DNA of 64,000 nucleotides from FEB-7 sp963698265 (GTDB lineage Bacteria > Pseudomonadota > Gammaproteobacteria > Burkholderiales > Usitatibacteraceae), in the NCBI GenBank assembly GCA_963698265.1, contig CAVOQC010000001.1, positions 992,001 through 1,056,000 of the forward strand. The letters are read 5' to 3'. Positions 15,607 to 22,604 of this stretch are shown here, in pieces (the first letter of the stretch is position 1; each line of letters opens with the position of its first letter). The notes beneath the pieces are model-generated. The model was given only the letters and a program-made list of their open reading frames with translations, had not been told where the DNA came from and searched no databases. The position numbers were made by a program, and so were the translations under genes.

Positions 15607-15639
15607 GGCTCATCCCTTGAGCCTTCCGGTCGTCACAAT
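15607..15639 (+). promoter_or_regulatory. palindromic promoter element, copy 6
   Basis: GGCTCA (15607-15612), TCCCT, TGAGCC (15618-15623), ten bases, CACAAT (15634-15639). Ten bp after the second metK tail. It leads to the leader at 15664 and the SIMPL-like gene at 15726. Confidence 0.65.
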
Positions 15640-15663
15640 GTAGGCAATCAAGCACATCAACTC

Positions 15664-15715
15664 CGGGGCGATTTACTCCGAATTGCAGGCCCCGCCTTAT
15701 CCACCCACTGCTAAA
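15664..15715 (+). promoter_or_regulatory. conserved structured leader, copy 2 (covarying variant)
   Basis: The stem is CGGGGC (15664-15669) with GCCCCG (15689-15694), replacing GTCGCC/GGCGAC of the other copies while keeping pairing; the loop keeps GATTTACTCCG and TTGCAG, and ACTGCTAAA follows at 15707-15715. The 5' hairpin is not clear here. Confidence 0.55.
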
Positions 15716-15725
15716 AGGACCGAAC

Positions 15726-16470
15726 ATGGATCTCGTCATCGACCAGCCGCACCTCGTCGACACCCTGCGTTTCCAGCTGCAAGCCTCCAGCGCCCTGCCG
15801 CAGGAGGACATCCGCGTCGCCGTGGTGGTCACGGCGCTGGTTCCCTCGTCCGACAGGGACCGCGCCGGCCTCGAGCAGCCGCATTCGCGAGGCGCTCCGC
15901 AAGCTCGCCGACGCGCCGTGGACCTTCACGCGGATCGAGCGGGAAGAGGACACGGCCGGCTACGAGCGCGTGACGCTCCGCGCCTCCGTCCGCCTGCCCG
16001 CCCTGGAGAACTGGAACCTGCCCGAGCGCGCCCGCGCCGCGAGCGGCGAAGGCATCTCACTCTCCTCGCCGGAGGTGAGCTACGCGCTCTCCGTCGAAAA
16101 GGTGGACGCCGCCGTGGAGGAACTGCGCACCCGTCTCTTCACGCTCGCGGCGCAGCAGGCCAAGTCGTTCGCGGAAGCGAGCGGCCGCCCTTGGCGCGTC
16201 GGCGACGTCGAGTTCGGCGCGGCCAGCGTGGCCCGCGATCGGTCGCGGCGAACTGGGAAGGGCGCGTACGCGGACGAGGAATCGTCGATCGAGCTCCTCG
16301 CGCTCTCCGACAGCCCGTCGGGCGTCACCAGCGGCGAGCGCATCACGCTGCTGGCGGTCGTGGTGCTCAAGTCGCCGGGGCTGCAGGCGGATCACCCGCT
16401 CGGCGCTGAATCGCCCGAAGGTCCCCAGGCAGGGCAGCCCCACAAAGCAGGTGCGCGTGCGACGACATAA
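15726..16470 (+). CDS. SIMPL-like hypothetical protein, frameshifted
   Basis: Paralogue of the partial gene at 1-671 (MDLVIDQPHLVDTLRFQLQ here). The first 52 codons are in one frame and the rest, from RIREALRKLADAPWTF on, in another. Removing one C at 15879-15880 joins them (GLEQRIREAL). The restored protein is about 247 residues, with the same central VSYALS and RRWRVGDVEFG-like segments as its paralogue. No signal peptide. Function unknown; resemblance to SIMPL/DUF541 is weak. The frameshift may be an assembly error. Confidence 0.7.
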
Positions 16471-16545
16471 ACATTACTGAGGAATCGAACCAAATGCGCA
16501 GCGACTCCGGCATTTGCATTTCCCGGTAACTGTATGGGCGCCATC

Positions 16546-17919
16546 TTAGCCCGTCGGATTAGTAGTGTTTTGTCCGAGAGAAAGCACGACCGACTCCCGC
16601 GCAAACCGCGCCAGATCTTCGATTTGGTGCCCATGCGTGAACGCCACGCCAATCCGCGCCCCCGCCAGCACCGCCGCATCGTCCGGACTCGCCTCCCCCA
16701 CGCAACCATCCGTAAGCAGCACCGCCCGCCGCACCCGGTTCGCCCGGACGTGTTCCGCCACGCAGGCGATGTCGGTTCCGTCCGTCGACCGGCAGAAGCC
16801 CGCGCGGATCTCCTTGAGGGAGGCATCGACCACGGCCGTCGAGAAGAGGTGGATCGCCGGCGCCACCCAGGGCGCGCAGTCGAGCACCGCCCCGTAGATC
16901 GCGCCCTTGACCGCGTCCATGCTCCCGGAGACGTCCACGTACACGTGCACCCGCTCGCCGACAGGCACGGACGCCGGCTGAACGATCTCGCTCCGGTAGA
17001 GCAGCGGCGCGAACCCCAGCGCGCGGCTCACCAGCGCCCGCCGGTCGGCAACGGGCAACGGCGATTCGACGAATGCGCTCTCGAGTGCGGGTTGCCGGTG
17101 CCTGCCGCCATGCCCCTCCGCGCCCGCGATCTTTCGGATCAGCCGTCGCAGCCGCTCGCGATTCGAGGTCGGCCGGTGGACGACGACGCGCGAGCTTCGA
17201 AGCAACTCCCGCAGCGACTCTCCCCGGAGCGGATCCGGCGGCGTGGGCCAGCCCGCCACGATCCCGCCCAACGCCTGCGCGAGGGCCGCCTCGGTCGTTG
17301 CCGCGATACCATCCGCCGCATTGCCATGGCCGCCCAGCAGGGACACTTGCTCGAGCTTCACCCCGAGGACGGTTACTAGGGGAAGGATGGCGCGGATCTC
17401 ATCGTAGCTCGCCCCTTCCTTTGAATAGAGCGCCCGGTACGCCTCGCGCGCCCGCGCCACGCCCTTCCAGTGCCTCTTGAGCGCCGGCGGAAGTGCCCCG
17501 CGGTGTGCCCTCAGGTTCCAGTCATCCGGCGGACGAAGGAAGCACTCCGGAAATCGACTCCCCGAGTAGTAGTCGCGGAAGAGCGCGGTGTACTCGCTCT
17601 GAGGGAACATGCGCGACAAGAGCGCGTTGATCACGCAGTCGAAGACGAAGTTGTCCGCGGGGGTGCTCCGCCCAAGGCGCCGAGTGTGGCCCAGCAGCAC
17701 GTGGTGCAGCTCGTGCATCACCAGCATCATCAGCTTCTCGGGCGTTTCGGCGTGCGCTGCCACGAACGCCGGGTTCACGAGGATTCGCGGCTGGGCGCGG
17801 CATTCCACGGCGGCGCTGGGGACGGCGGCGGTCTCCACTACGTCCAGCAGCCGCAGCAGCCCCGAGAAGGCGTAGCGCCCAGCGGGCAGGCAGTCGAAGA
17901 GTCTTTCGCGAAGATTCAT
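16546..17919 (-). CDS. DUF2201-type metallopeptidase-like/vWA protein
   Basis: 457 residues from ATG 17919. The N-terminal domain has HELHHVLLGH (H69, E70, H73), a zinc metallopeptidase signature. The C-terminal domain is a von Willebrand A fold with an intact MIDAS start (VDVSGSMD) and a later TDGC. This pairing is typical of the DUF2201 family, nearly always found next to a MoxR-type AAA+ ATPase; here the MoxR gene is two genes upstream in the same operon. MoxR/vWA pairs act as chaperone-like remodellers of protein complexes or in stress and conflict responses. Which applies here is unknown. Third gene of the operon read from promoter copy 7. Confidence 0.85.
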   Translation of the reverse strand: MNLRERLFDCLPAGRYAFSGLLRLLDVVETAAVPSAAVECRAQPRILVNPAFVAAHAETPEKLMMLVMHELHHVLLGHTRRLGRSTPADNFVFDCVINALLSRMFPQSEYTALFRDYYSGSRFPECFLRPPDDWNLRAHRGALPPALKRHWKGVARAREAYRALYSKEGASYDEIRAILPLVTVLGVKLEQVSLLGGHGNAADGIAATTEAALAQALGGIVAGWPTPPDPLRGESLRELLRSSRVVVHRPTSNRERLRRLIRKIAGAEGHGGRHRQPALESAFVESPLPVADRRALVSRALGFAPLLYRSEIVQPASVPVGERVHVYVDVSGSMDAVKGAIYGAVLDCAPWVAPAIHLFSTAVVDASLKEIRAGFCRSTDGTDIACVAEHVRANRVRRAVLLTDGCVGEASPDDAAVLAGARIGVAFTHGHQIEDLARFARESVVLSLGQNTTNPTG

Positions 17920-17939
17920 GGTCGGTCCCCGGTTCGGCG

Positions 17940-18497
17940 TCACTTGCGGATGCGGTCGAGCAGGTTCGGCGGCAGGCCGTGCGGAAACCACAGGTCGATC
18001 GACCAGGTGGCCTTGTCCTCGTTGTCCACGAAAGGCGACTGCAGCGGCGCGAGCCGGACGGGCCGGTCGCGAAGCCAGATGCTGCCGGTGGATTTCGAGA
18101 GCGCGACGAAGGCGGTAAGCGCGTGGTTCAGCTCCAGCGTGGCGATGCCGCCCGCGATCTTCGCGCCCGGGCTAGCGAGCAGCATCCGCGGCCAGGCAAG
18201 GCGCTTGCAGTGCGCCTCGATGCGCCGGTGCAGGACCGCTTCCGCTTCCTTCTCTCCGAGAACGTGATCCGGCTCGAGCAGGTCGAGAAGCGCGACCGCG
18301 GAATTCCAGCTGTCGCGGTAGAAGCGCGAGCGCCAGGTGATGACCGTCTCGAAGCGGAGCCACGAGCCCAGGCGGCCCGCGTTGGCGACCCGCTGGTCCC
18401 GGTTCTCGAGCGGGCCGCGCCCCAGGCCGCCCCACACGAGGCTCGCGCTCGGCGGCCTGCCAAACATGGAAAGGAGCCCTGTACGCTCGTCGCTCAT
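17940..18497 (-). CDS. hypothetical protein between MoxR and vWA genes
   Basis: 185 residues. The ATG at 18497 overlaps the MoxR stop (ATGA), so translation is coupled; the vWA gene starts 20 nt after its stop. Not recognised. A segment of helical character (YRDSWNSAVALLDLLEPDHVLGEKEAEAV) is followed by beta-rich sequence (KIAGGIATLELNHALTAFVAL; WSIDLWFPHGL). No membrane or signal segment. Its fixed place between an ATPase and a vWA protein suggests it is the adaptor or substrate of the complex (inference). Confidence 0.7.
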   Translation of the reverse strand: MSDERTGLLSMFGRPPSASLVWGGLGRGPLENRDQRVANAGRLGSWLRFETVITWRSRFYRDSWNSAVALLDLLEPDHVLGEKEAEAVLHRRIEAHCKRLAWPRMLLASPGAKIAGGIATLELNHALTAFVALSKSTGSIWLRDRPVRLAPLQSPFVDNEDKATWSIDLWFPHGLPPNLLDRIRK

Positions 18498-19913
18498 GCC
18501 GCCTCCGCGAGCCGGGAGCGGGTCTCCGCGAGGCGCCCGAGCACCGGTTCGATGTCGTCCTCGCTCACGATGCGCTTCCCGGCGAAGAGAACGGCGAGCA
18601 GGTTCGCGGTGCGCTCGTCGGCGGTGTTCGTGGCGTCGAGCGATCCGAGGCGCGCTTCCACCGCCTGCCAGAGTTTGTGACGGGGGGAGTTCTTCGAGGT
18701 CTGCTCGAACACCTCCTGCACGCACGCCATCTCGCGGTAGGTCCGCGATGCCTCGTCGGCCACCACCACGGAGAGCCGCTCGATTGCGCTCGACTCGAAG
18801 AGCCACTCCGCGAGCGCGTGCCGGCTGCCATCGGGGAGTTCCGCAAGCGCGTCGGTGACGATGGCGGTGAGTTCGCCGTCGGGCAGCACAGTCGCGGCCA
18901 CCGCGAGCTTCACGCGCCGGACGGGGTCGCGCTCGGTGAGGATCCGCGACATGGGATCGTCGGGCTTCACGGCCGCCAGTCTCCAGGCCTCCCGATGCGC
19001 GGCGAGGAGCTTCGACTCGTCGTGGCGGATGCCGCTCGCGGCGAAGGGCATGGAACTCAGCGCTGCGAGCCACGCGGAATCGCCGATCTCCGAATCGGGA
19101 TCGAGCGCAAGGCGCGCGGCATGCTCGGCTGCCACGTTCCTCGCGAGCATCCCGGCGCGACGCGCACTTATGACCATCCCCGCCTGCTCTAGGAACGCCG
19201 CCAGCAGCCGCACATAGCGCGCCACTGACCGGCCCCACTCGGCTTCGACGATGGGCAGCGCTCCGCGGGTGCGGGTGAGGATGCGGGAAAGCGCGTCTCC
19301 TGCATGCGGGTCGGGGGCGACGGCGTGCGCGCGGATCACCGCCTCCTTCTGCCTCCTCGCCGAAGCCGCGCCAGTCGGGCATGCGCACCTGGAAGGCGAA
19401 GCGATCCGCCAGCGCCAGATCAAGGGGCTGGCTGCCCAGGTAGGCGCTGTCCGGGTCGTCGTCCGTTGCGGGCGGGTTCATCGCGGCCCAGCGGTGGCGA
19501 AGGTCGGGAAGCGCGATGCCCTGCACGCGCCGCTCGTGGACGATGGGGAAGAGCCGGTTCTGGATGTCCACGCGGGCGCGCGAGATCTCGTCGATGAAGA
19601 CCGCCTGTGCGCCCCAGATGGAGGCGGGCGTCTGCACGAAGCGAAGCTCCCCGCGATCGTCGGGAAGCGGGTAGCCCACGAGGTCGTCGAAGTTGACGAG
19701 GCTCGCGTTGTAGTGGCGCCAGGCGAGCCCGAGGGCTTCGGCGATGCGCTCGAGCAGCAGCGACTTGGCGCTGCCGTGCGCGCCGATCAGCAGCAGCGGC
19801 GACTCGGTGGCGAGCGATGCGAGAACGGCGGGCTCGATCGCTTCGAGCCCGATGAGGCCCAGGCGGGCGAAGAGCCCGGAGGCCGGCAGCGATTCGGTGT
19901 TTTCAGTTGCCAT
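18494..19913 (-). CDS. MoxR-type AAA+ ATPase, frameshifted
   Basis: ATG 19913 follows AGGAG. Walker A is GAHGSAKS, Walker B is AVFIDEIS, and sensor 1 (WAAMNPP) and the arginine-finger region (ALADRFAFQVRMPDW) are in the first frame. The C-terminal lid and helical domain (AEWGRSVARYVRLLAAFLEQAG onward) are in a second frame. Removing one base at 19350 joins them (EEAKEAVIRAHA), giving about 472 residues. MoxR ATPases remodel partner proteins together with vWA proteins, here two genes downstream. Expressed from promoter copy 7 through leader copy 3. Confidence 0.85.
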
Positions 19914-19979
19914 GGGGCGCTCCTGCCGTCCTGACCGCGTGCGCGGTCGCGCCCGGACGGAAGTCGGCGCCACCGACGC

Positions 19980-20042
19980 TTTAGCAGCACTTGTGAGTCG
20001 CCCTGCAAGTTGTCGAATTAAATTGGCGACGGGCCTCGGCCC
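19980..20042 (-). promoter_or_regulatory. conserved structured leader, copy 3 (MoxR operon)
   Basis: Reading the minus strand: hairpin GGGCC/GGCCC (20031-20042), stem GTCGCC/GGCGAC (20025-20030 with 19997-20002), loop with AATTTAATTCG and CTTGCAG, then CTGCTAAA ending at 19980. The 5' hairpin differs in sequence from the other copies but still pairs. Confidence 0.6.
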
Positions 20043-20057
20043 GGGACTTCATAGGAA

Positions 20058-20090
20058 AGAGTAGCAGCCATCTGGCTCACCAAGTGAGCC
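20058..20090 (-). promoter_or_regulatory. palindromic promoter element, copy 7 (MoxR operon)
   Basis: Perfect inverted repeat GGCTCA/TGAGCC at 20074-20090 (extending one more base inward on each side), ten bases, then TACTCT (20058-20063) as -10 on the minus strand. It lies between the MoxR operon and the divergent gene at 20188. Confidence 0.65.
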
Positions 20091-20187
20091 CGCGAGTGGA
20101 CGGCGATGAGGCGATGCGCTAACTTCCCGCAAGCCAAAGGGGAGTGCCGACAAGCGCGAACCCCGCCAAGTCAGGAGCGACTCAGGG

Positions 20188-21036
20188 ATGCCAAGGATTC
20201 GGGGTGCCTACCTGCTCTACATGCCACCGGGCAACTTGGAGGCGATGGCACATTACCGCGACACGATCGAGAACCGGATACCGCTCGAGCGTGTGGAGCG
20301 ACTCCTGTCTGCCGAGTCCATCAGGCGTCTGAAGGCAATCTTTGATGGACGTCCAATGGCAGTCTGGGGCTCGCGCGACGGACGCGGAAACCGATCCCGA
20401 TTCGAGAAAATGGAGGTTGGCGATGACCTTCTGATTGTCGAGGGCCCGCAGGTCAAGTTCATGGGCAAGGTTGCCCTCAAGCTGGTCAGTCCTGAGATCT
20501 CCCGGGAACTCTGGCGGAACATTCAGGCGGCCGATGGCCCCGGGTGGGACCTCGTCTACTTCATCGCCAATCCCATGGAGATCGACGTACCTTTCGTGGA
20601 GTTCTGCCGACTGTTCGGTTACCAGGAGAACCTGCAACTTCGAGGGTTCACCTCTGTTTCCGAAGATCGCCTCGAAGCGTTTTACGACCGCTATGACGAC
20701 CTGTATTCCGTGCTCGTCAGGATTCGCCAGGGGATGCCGGTTTTCAAGAAGCCGGAACTACCCATGCCCCAGGCGCCGCACGGGCACGACCTCAATCGCG
20801 CCGGGAACGCACGCGCCTTCTCGATCTCTTCACGGAACGAGCAGAATCACCGACGTGTGCGTTGCAATTCCGGCGGCTCCGATCGATGGCCGCGGCCGGG
20901 CGGAGACGCTCTTAGAGGTCGGGCAGATCGATATGGCGAAAGGGAAAGCCGAGGCGAGGTGCAGCATCTACGTCATCCGCCTGAAACCGGAAGTGCTGCA
21001 GAAGCGCAAATTTCGCGAGGCCAATCCGCAGCATGA
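20188..21036 (+). CDS. PUA/EVE-like domain protein, probable late frameshift
   Basis: The first 200 residues are coherent: a helical N-terminus (ERVERLLSAESIRRLKAIF), then GRPMAVWGSRDGRGNRSRF and EKMEVGDDLLIVEG, which resemble the beta-barrel of PUA/EVE-type modified-base readers found with restriction systems. After about residue 210 the frame becomes Arg/Ser-rich and unconvincing; an alternative frame there reads RLLDLFTERAESPTCALQF and stops at 20915, just before the GIY-YIG gene. A single-base deletion near 20800 would explain this. Family assignment is moderate. Confidence 0.5.
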   Translation: MPRIRGAYLLYMPPGNLEAMAHYRDTIENRIPLERVERLLSAESIRRLKAIFDGRPMAVWGSRDGRGNRSRFEKMEVGDDLLIVEGPQVKFMGKVALKLVSPEISRELWRNIQAADGPGWDLVYFIANPMEIDVPFVEFCRLFGYQENLQLRGFTSVSEDRLEAFYDRYDDLYSVLVRIRQGMPVFKKPELPMPQAPHGHDLNRAGNARAFSISSRNEQNHRRVRCNSGGSDRWPRPGGDALRGRADRYGERESRGEVQHLRHPPETGSAAEAQISRGQSAA

Positions 21037-21271
21037 CCCTGCCAAGCCTTGCGTGTACGTCGGCATGACTGCGCGCTCACCTGAGGAGAGGTTCGAGCAG
21101 CACAAGGCGGGGATCAAGTGCGGTCGCGGTTTCGTCCGCGATTTCTGGGTATGCCTCATGCCGCGGCAGTACGCCTCCTATGATCCCATGACCCATGAGA
21201 AGGCGAAGTGGATGGAGGTCGAGAAAGCCCGCCGACTCCGAAAGCGCGGCTACGCCGTCTGGCAGAAATAG
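20933..21271 (+). CDS. GIY-YIG nuclease-like protein
   Basis: 112 residues. The GIY-YIG pattern is recognisable: CSIYVIRLKPE at the N-terminus, then CVYVGMTARSPEERFEQHKAGIK with the catalytic Tyr-Val-Gly and Arg region, and an acidic residue in the C-terminal half (WMEVEKARRLRKRGYAVW). Such single-domain proteins are common in phages and defence regions. It directly follows the PUA/EVE-like gene and is probably co-transcribed. No strong ribosome site is seen. Confidence 0.7.
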   Translation: MAKGKAEARCSIYVIRLKPEVLQKRKFREANPQHDPAKPCVYVGMTARSPEERFEQHKAGIKCGRGFVRDFWVCLMPRQYASYDPMTHEKAKWMEVEKARRLRKRGYAVWQK

Positions 21272-21281
21272 TCTGGGCACA

Positions 21282-21314
21282 GGCTCATCGCCTGATCCCG
21301 TCCTCCCGGATACT
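21282..21314 (+). promoter_or_regulatory. palindromic promoter element, copy 8
   Basis: GGCTCA (21282-21287), TCGCC, TGATCC (21293-21298, one change), ten bases, GATACT (21309-21314). Placed 11 bp after the GIY-YIG stop; drives the gene at 21344 with a short leader of about 23 nt. Confidence 0.6.
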
Positions 21315-21343
21315 GGCTACTTGCACCCCGGGCGAGAGGTTCA

Positions 21344-22087
21344 ATGTTCACCGTTCCGACGATCGAAATGTCGCGTGAGTTCCATGCCGTGTGGCTCGCC
21401 GCAGGGCAGCACCTGGAGCGGCAGGTCGATCAAGGGATTTCCTGGCTGAAGTGCGATCCCCGCCCACCGTTTCTCGAGCACCTGTCGTTTCGCCTGGGCA
21501 ATCAGCTCTTCTTTATCCGGGTTATGGCCGAGGACGGCTCAGTGGAAGCACCCGGGCACATCGGCGGTCTCGAGGCGATTGCCAAGGGCTGCAATGGCCA
21601 CGCCTGCCTGATGCCCATGCGGATGATCCGCGGCGAATGGCGGCCCCTCGTGCCGGGGTGGGGGCTGGTCGATCTCGTGACCGAACTGCCTGTTGACCCG
21701 CCCGCCCTGGTGACGGACGAGGCAATCGAAATGACGGACTGGGAACTCCAGGATTTCGCGGTCCAGGTCGTTCGCGACATGCTGAGAAAGGAGGGCCATG
21801 AACTGATGTCGTGGAACGGCAATCCTGACGTGAATCCTTCGCTTTGGTTCCTCGGGGAGGACGGTCCGGAGTGGGTGCTTGTCCGCGCGGTTCGCTATCC
21901 CATCCGGAGAGCCCCTTTCCCGGTCAACTGGAAGGAAATCGCGCGTAGTCTCGCGGCCCTCAGTCGCAAGGGCCATTTCGCTTCGGTGGCAGTGGCATGC
22001 GGGGGCGGTCCCGCGGGAGAAGGATTCCTGGCCCGAGGGCATGGATTGATGATCGCCTACGAGGGACTGGAGCCCGGTCCAGGCTGA
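21344..22087 (+). CDS. hypothetical protein of the palindrome gene set
   Basis: 247 residues; AGAGG precedes the ATG. Not recognised. Central segments LVTDEAIEMTDWELQDFAVQVVRDML and MSWNGNPDVNPSLWFLGEDGPEWVLVRAVRYP suggest a compact alpha/beta domain (Trp-rich, no signal peptide), and NPDVNPSLWFLGEDG-type segments appear in uncharacterised proteins that accompany peptide-binding chaperone-like genes. I assign no function. Regulated with the other genes carrying the palindromic promoter. Confidence 0.65.
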   Translation: MFTVPTIEMSREFHAVWLAAGQHLERQVDQGISWLKCDPRPPFLEHLSFRLGNQLFFIRVMAEDGSVEAPGHIGGLEAIAKGCNGHACLMPMRMIRGEWRPLVPGWGLVDLVTELPVDPPALVTDEAIEMTDWELQDFAVQVVRDMLRKEGHELMSWNGNPDVNPSLWFLGEDGPEWVLVRAVRYPIRRAPFPVNWKEIARSLAALSRKGHFASVAVACGGGPAGEGFLARGHGLMIAYEGLEPGPG

Positions 22088-22098
22088 ACGGTCTTTTG

Positions 22099-22132
22099 TG
22101 CCAGTTGACAACGCCAGTACAACTGGCATAAT
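22099..22132 (+). promoter_or_regulatory. promoter and operator of the MerR gene
   Basis: TTGACA (22105-22110), 16-bp spacer, CATAAT (22127-22132): the strongest sigma-70 match in the window. It is embedded in the inverted repeat TGCCAGTTG/CAACTGGCA (22099-22107 and 22120-22128), a likely autoregulatory operator. The ATG at 22140 is at the expected transcription start. Confidence 0.75.
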
Positions 22133-22139
22133 GGGTGGC

Positions 22140-22604
22140 ATGAAGCCGAGCCACCCCGAACCTAAGTCTTTCTCCCTCGACGAACTGGCCGCGGCCGCGG
22201 GCCTCTCCCGAAGGACGGTCCGCTACTACATCCAGATCGGATTGCTGGAACGCGCGGAGGGCGAGACCCGGGCGGCACGCTACTCGCCGCAGCACCTGGA
22301 ACAGCTCGTCGCCATCCGCCGCTGGACGGAAGAAGGCATCTCGCTCGATCGCGTGCGGGACCTCCTCGCGCGGCCGGCAGCGGCTGCGGAAGCGCGGGCG
22401 ACCGCGCGCCCCGCCGGCGCCGTGGAAGTCTGGAGCCACCTCGTCGTGGCGGACGGTGTGGAAGTAACACTCGAAGCCGGCCGCGCGGGCCTCACGCCGG
22501 AGCAGGTCAGGGAATTCTTCCGGGCGGTGACTTCCGCCCATGCCGAGATCAAAAAGGACGGCAACCATGGGAAACCACGCAATCGTGAGCGCGATCGGCG
22601 CTGA
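22140..22604 (+). CDS. MerR-family transcriptional regulator
   Basis: 154 residues from ATG 22140. An N-terminal MerR winged HTH (FSLDELAAAAGLSRRTVRYYIQIGLLERAEG) is followed by the RYSPQHLEQLVAIRRW helix typical of the family. The C-terminal part is Ala-rich with a beta segment (VEVWSHLVVADGVEVTLEAGR) rather than a metal-binding loop, so a metal ligand is not indicated. Its end overlaps the start of the VIT-vWA gene by 38 nt, implying the two act together. Confidence 0.85.
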   Translation: MKPSHPEPKSFSLDELAAAAGLSRRTVRYYIQIGLLERAEGETRAARYSPQHLEQLVAIRRWTEEGISLDRVRDLLARPAAAAEARATARPAGAVEVWSHLVVADGVEVTLEAGRAGLTPEQVREFFRAVTSAHAEIKKDGNHGKPRNRERDRR

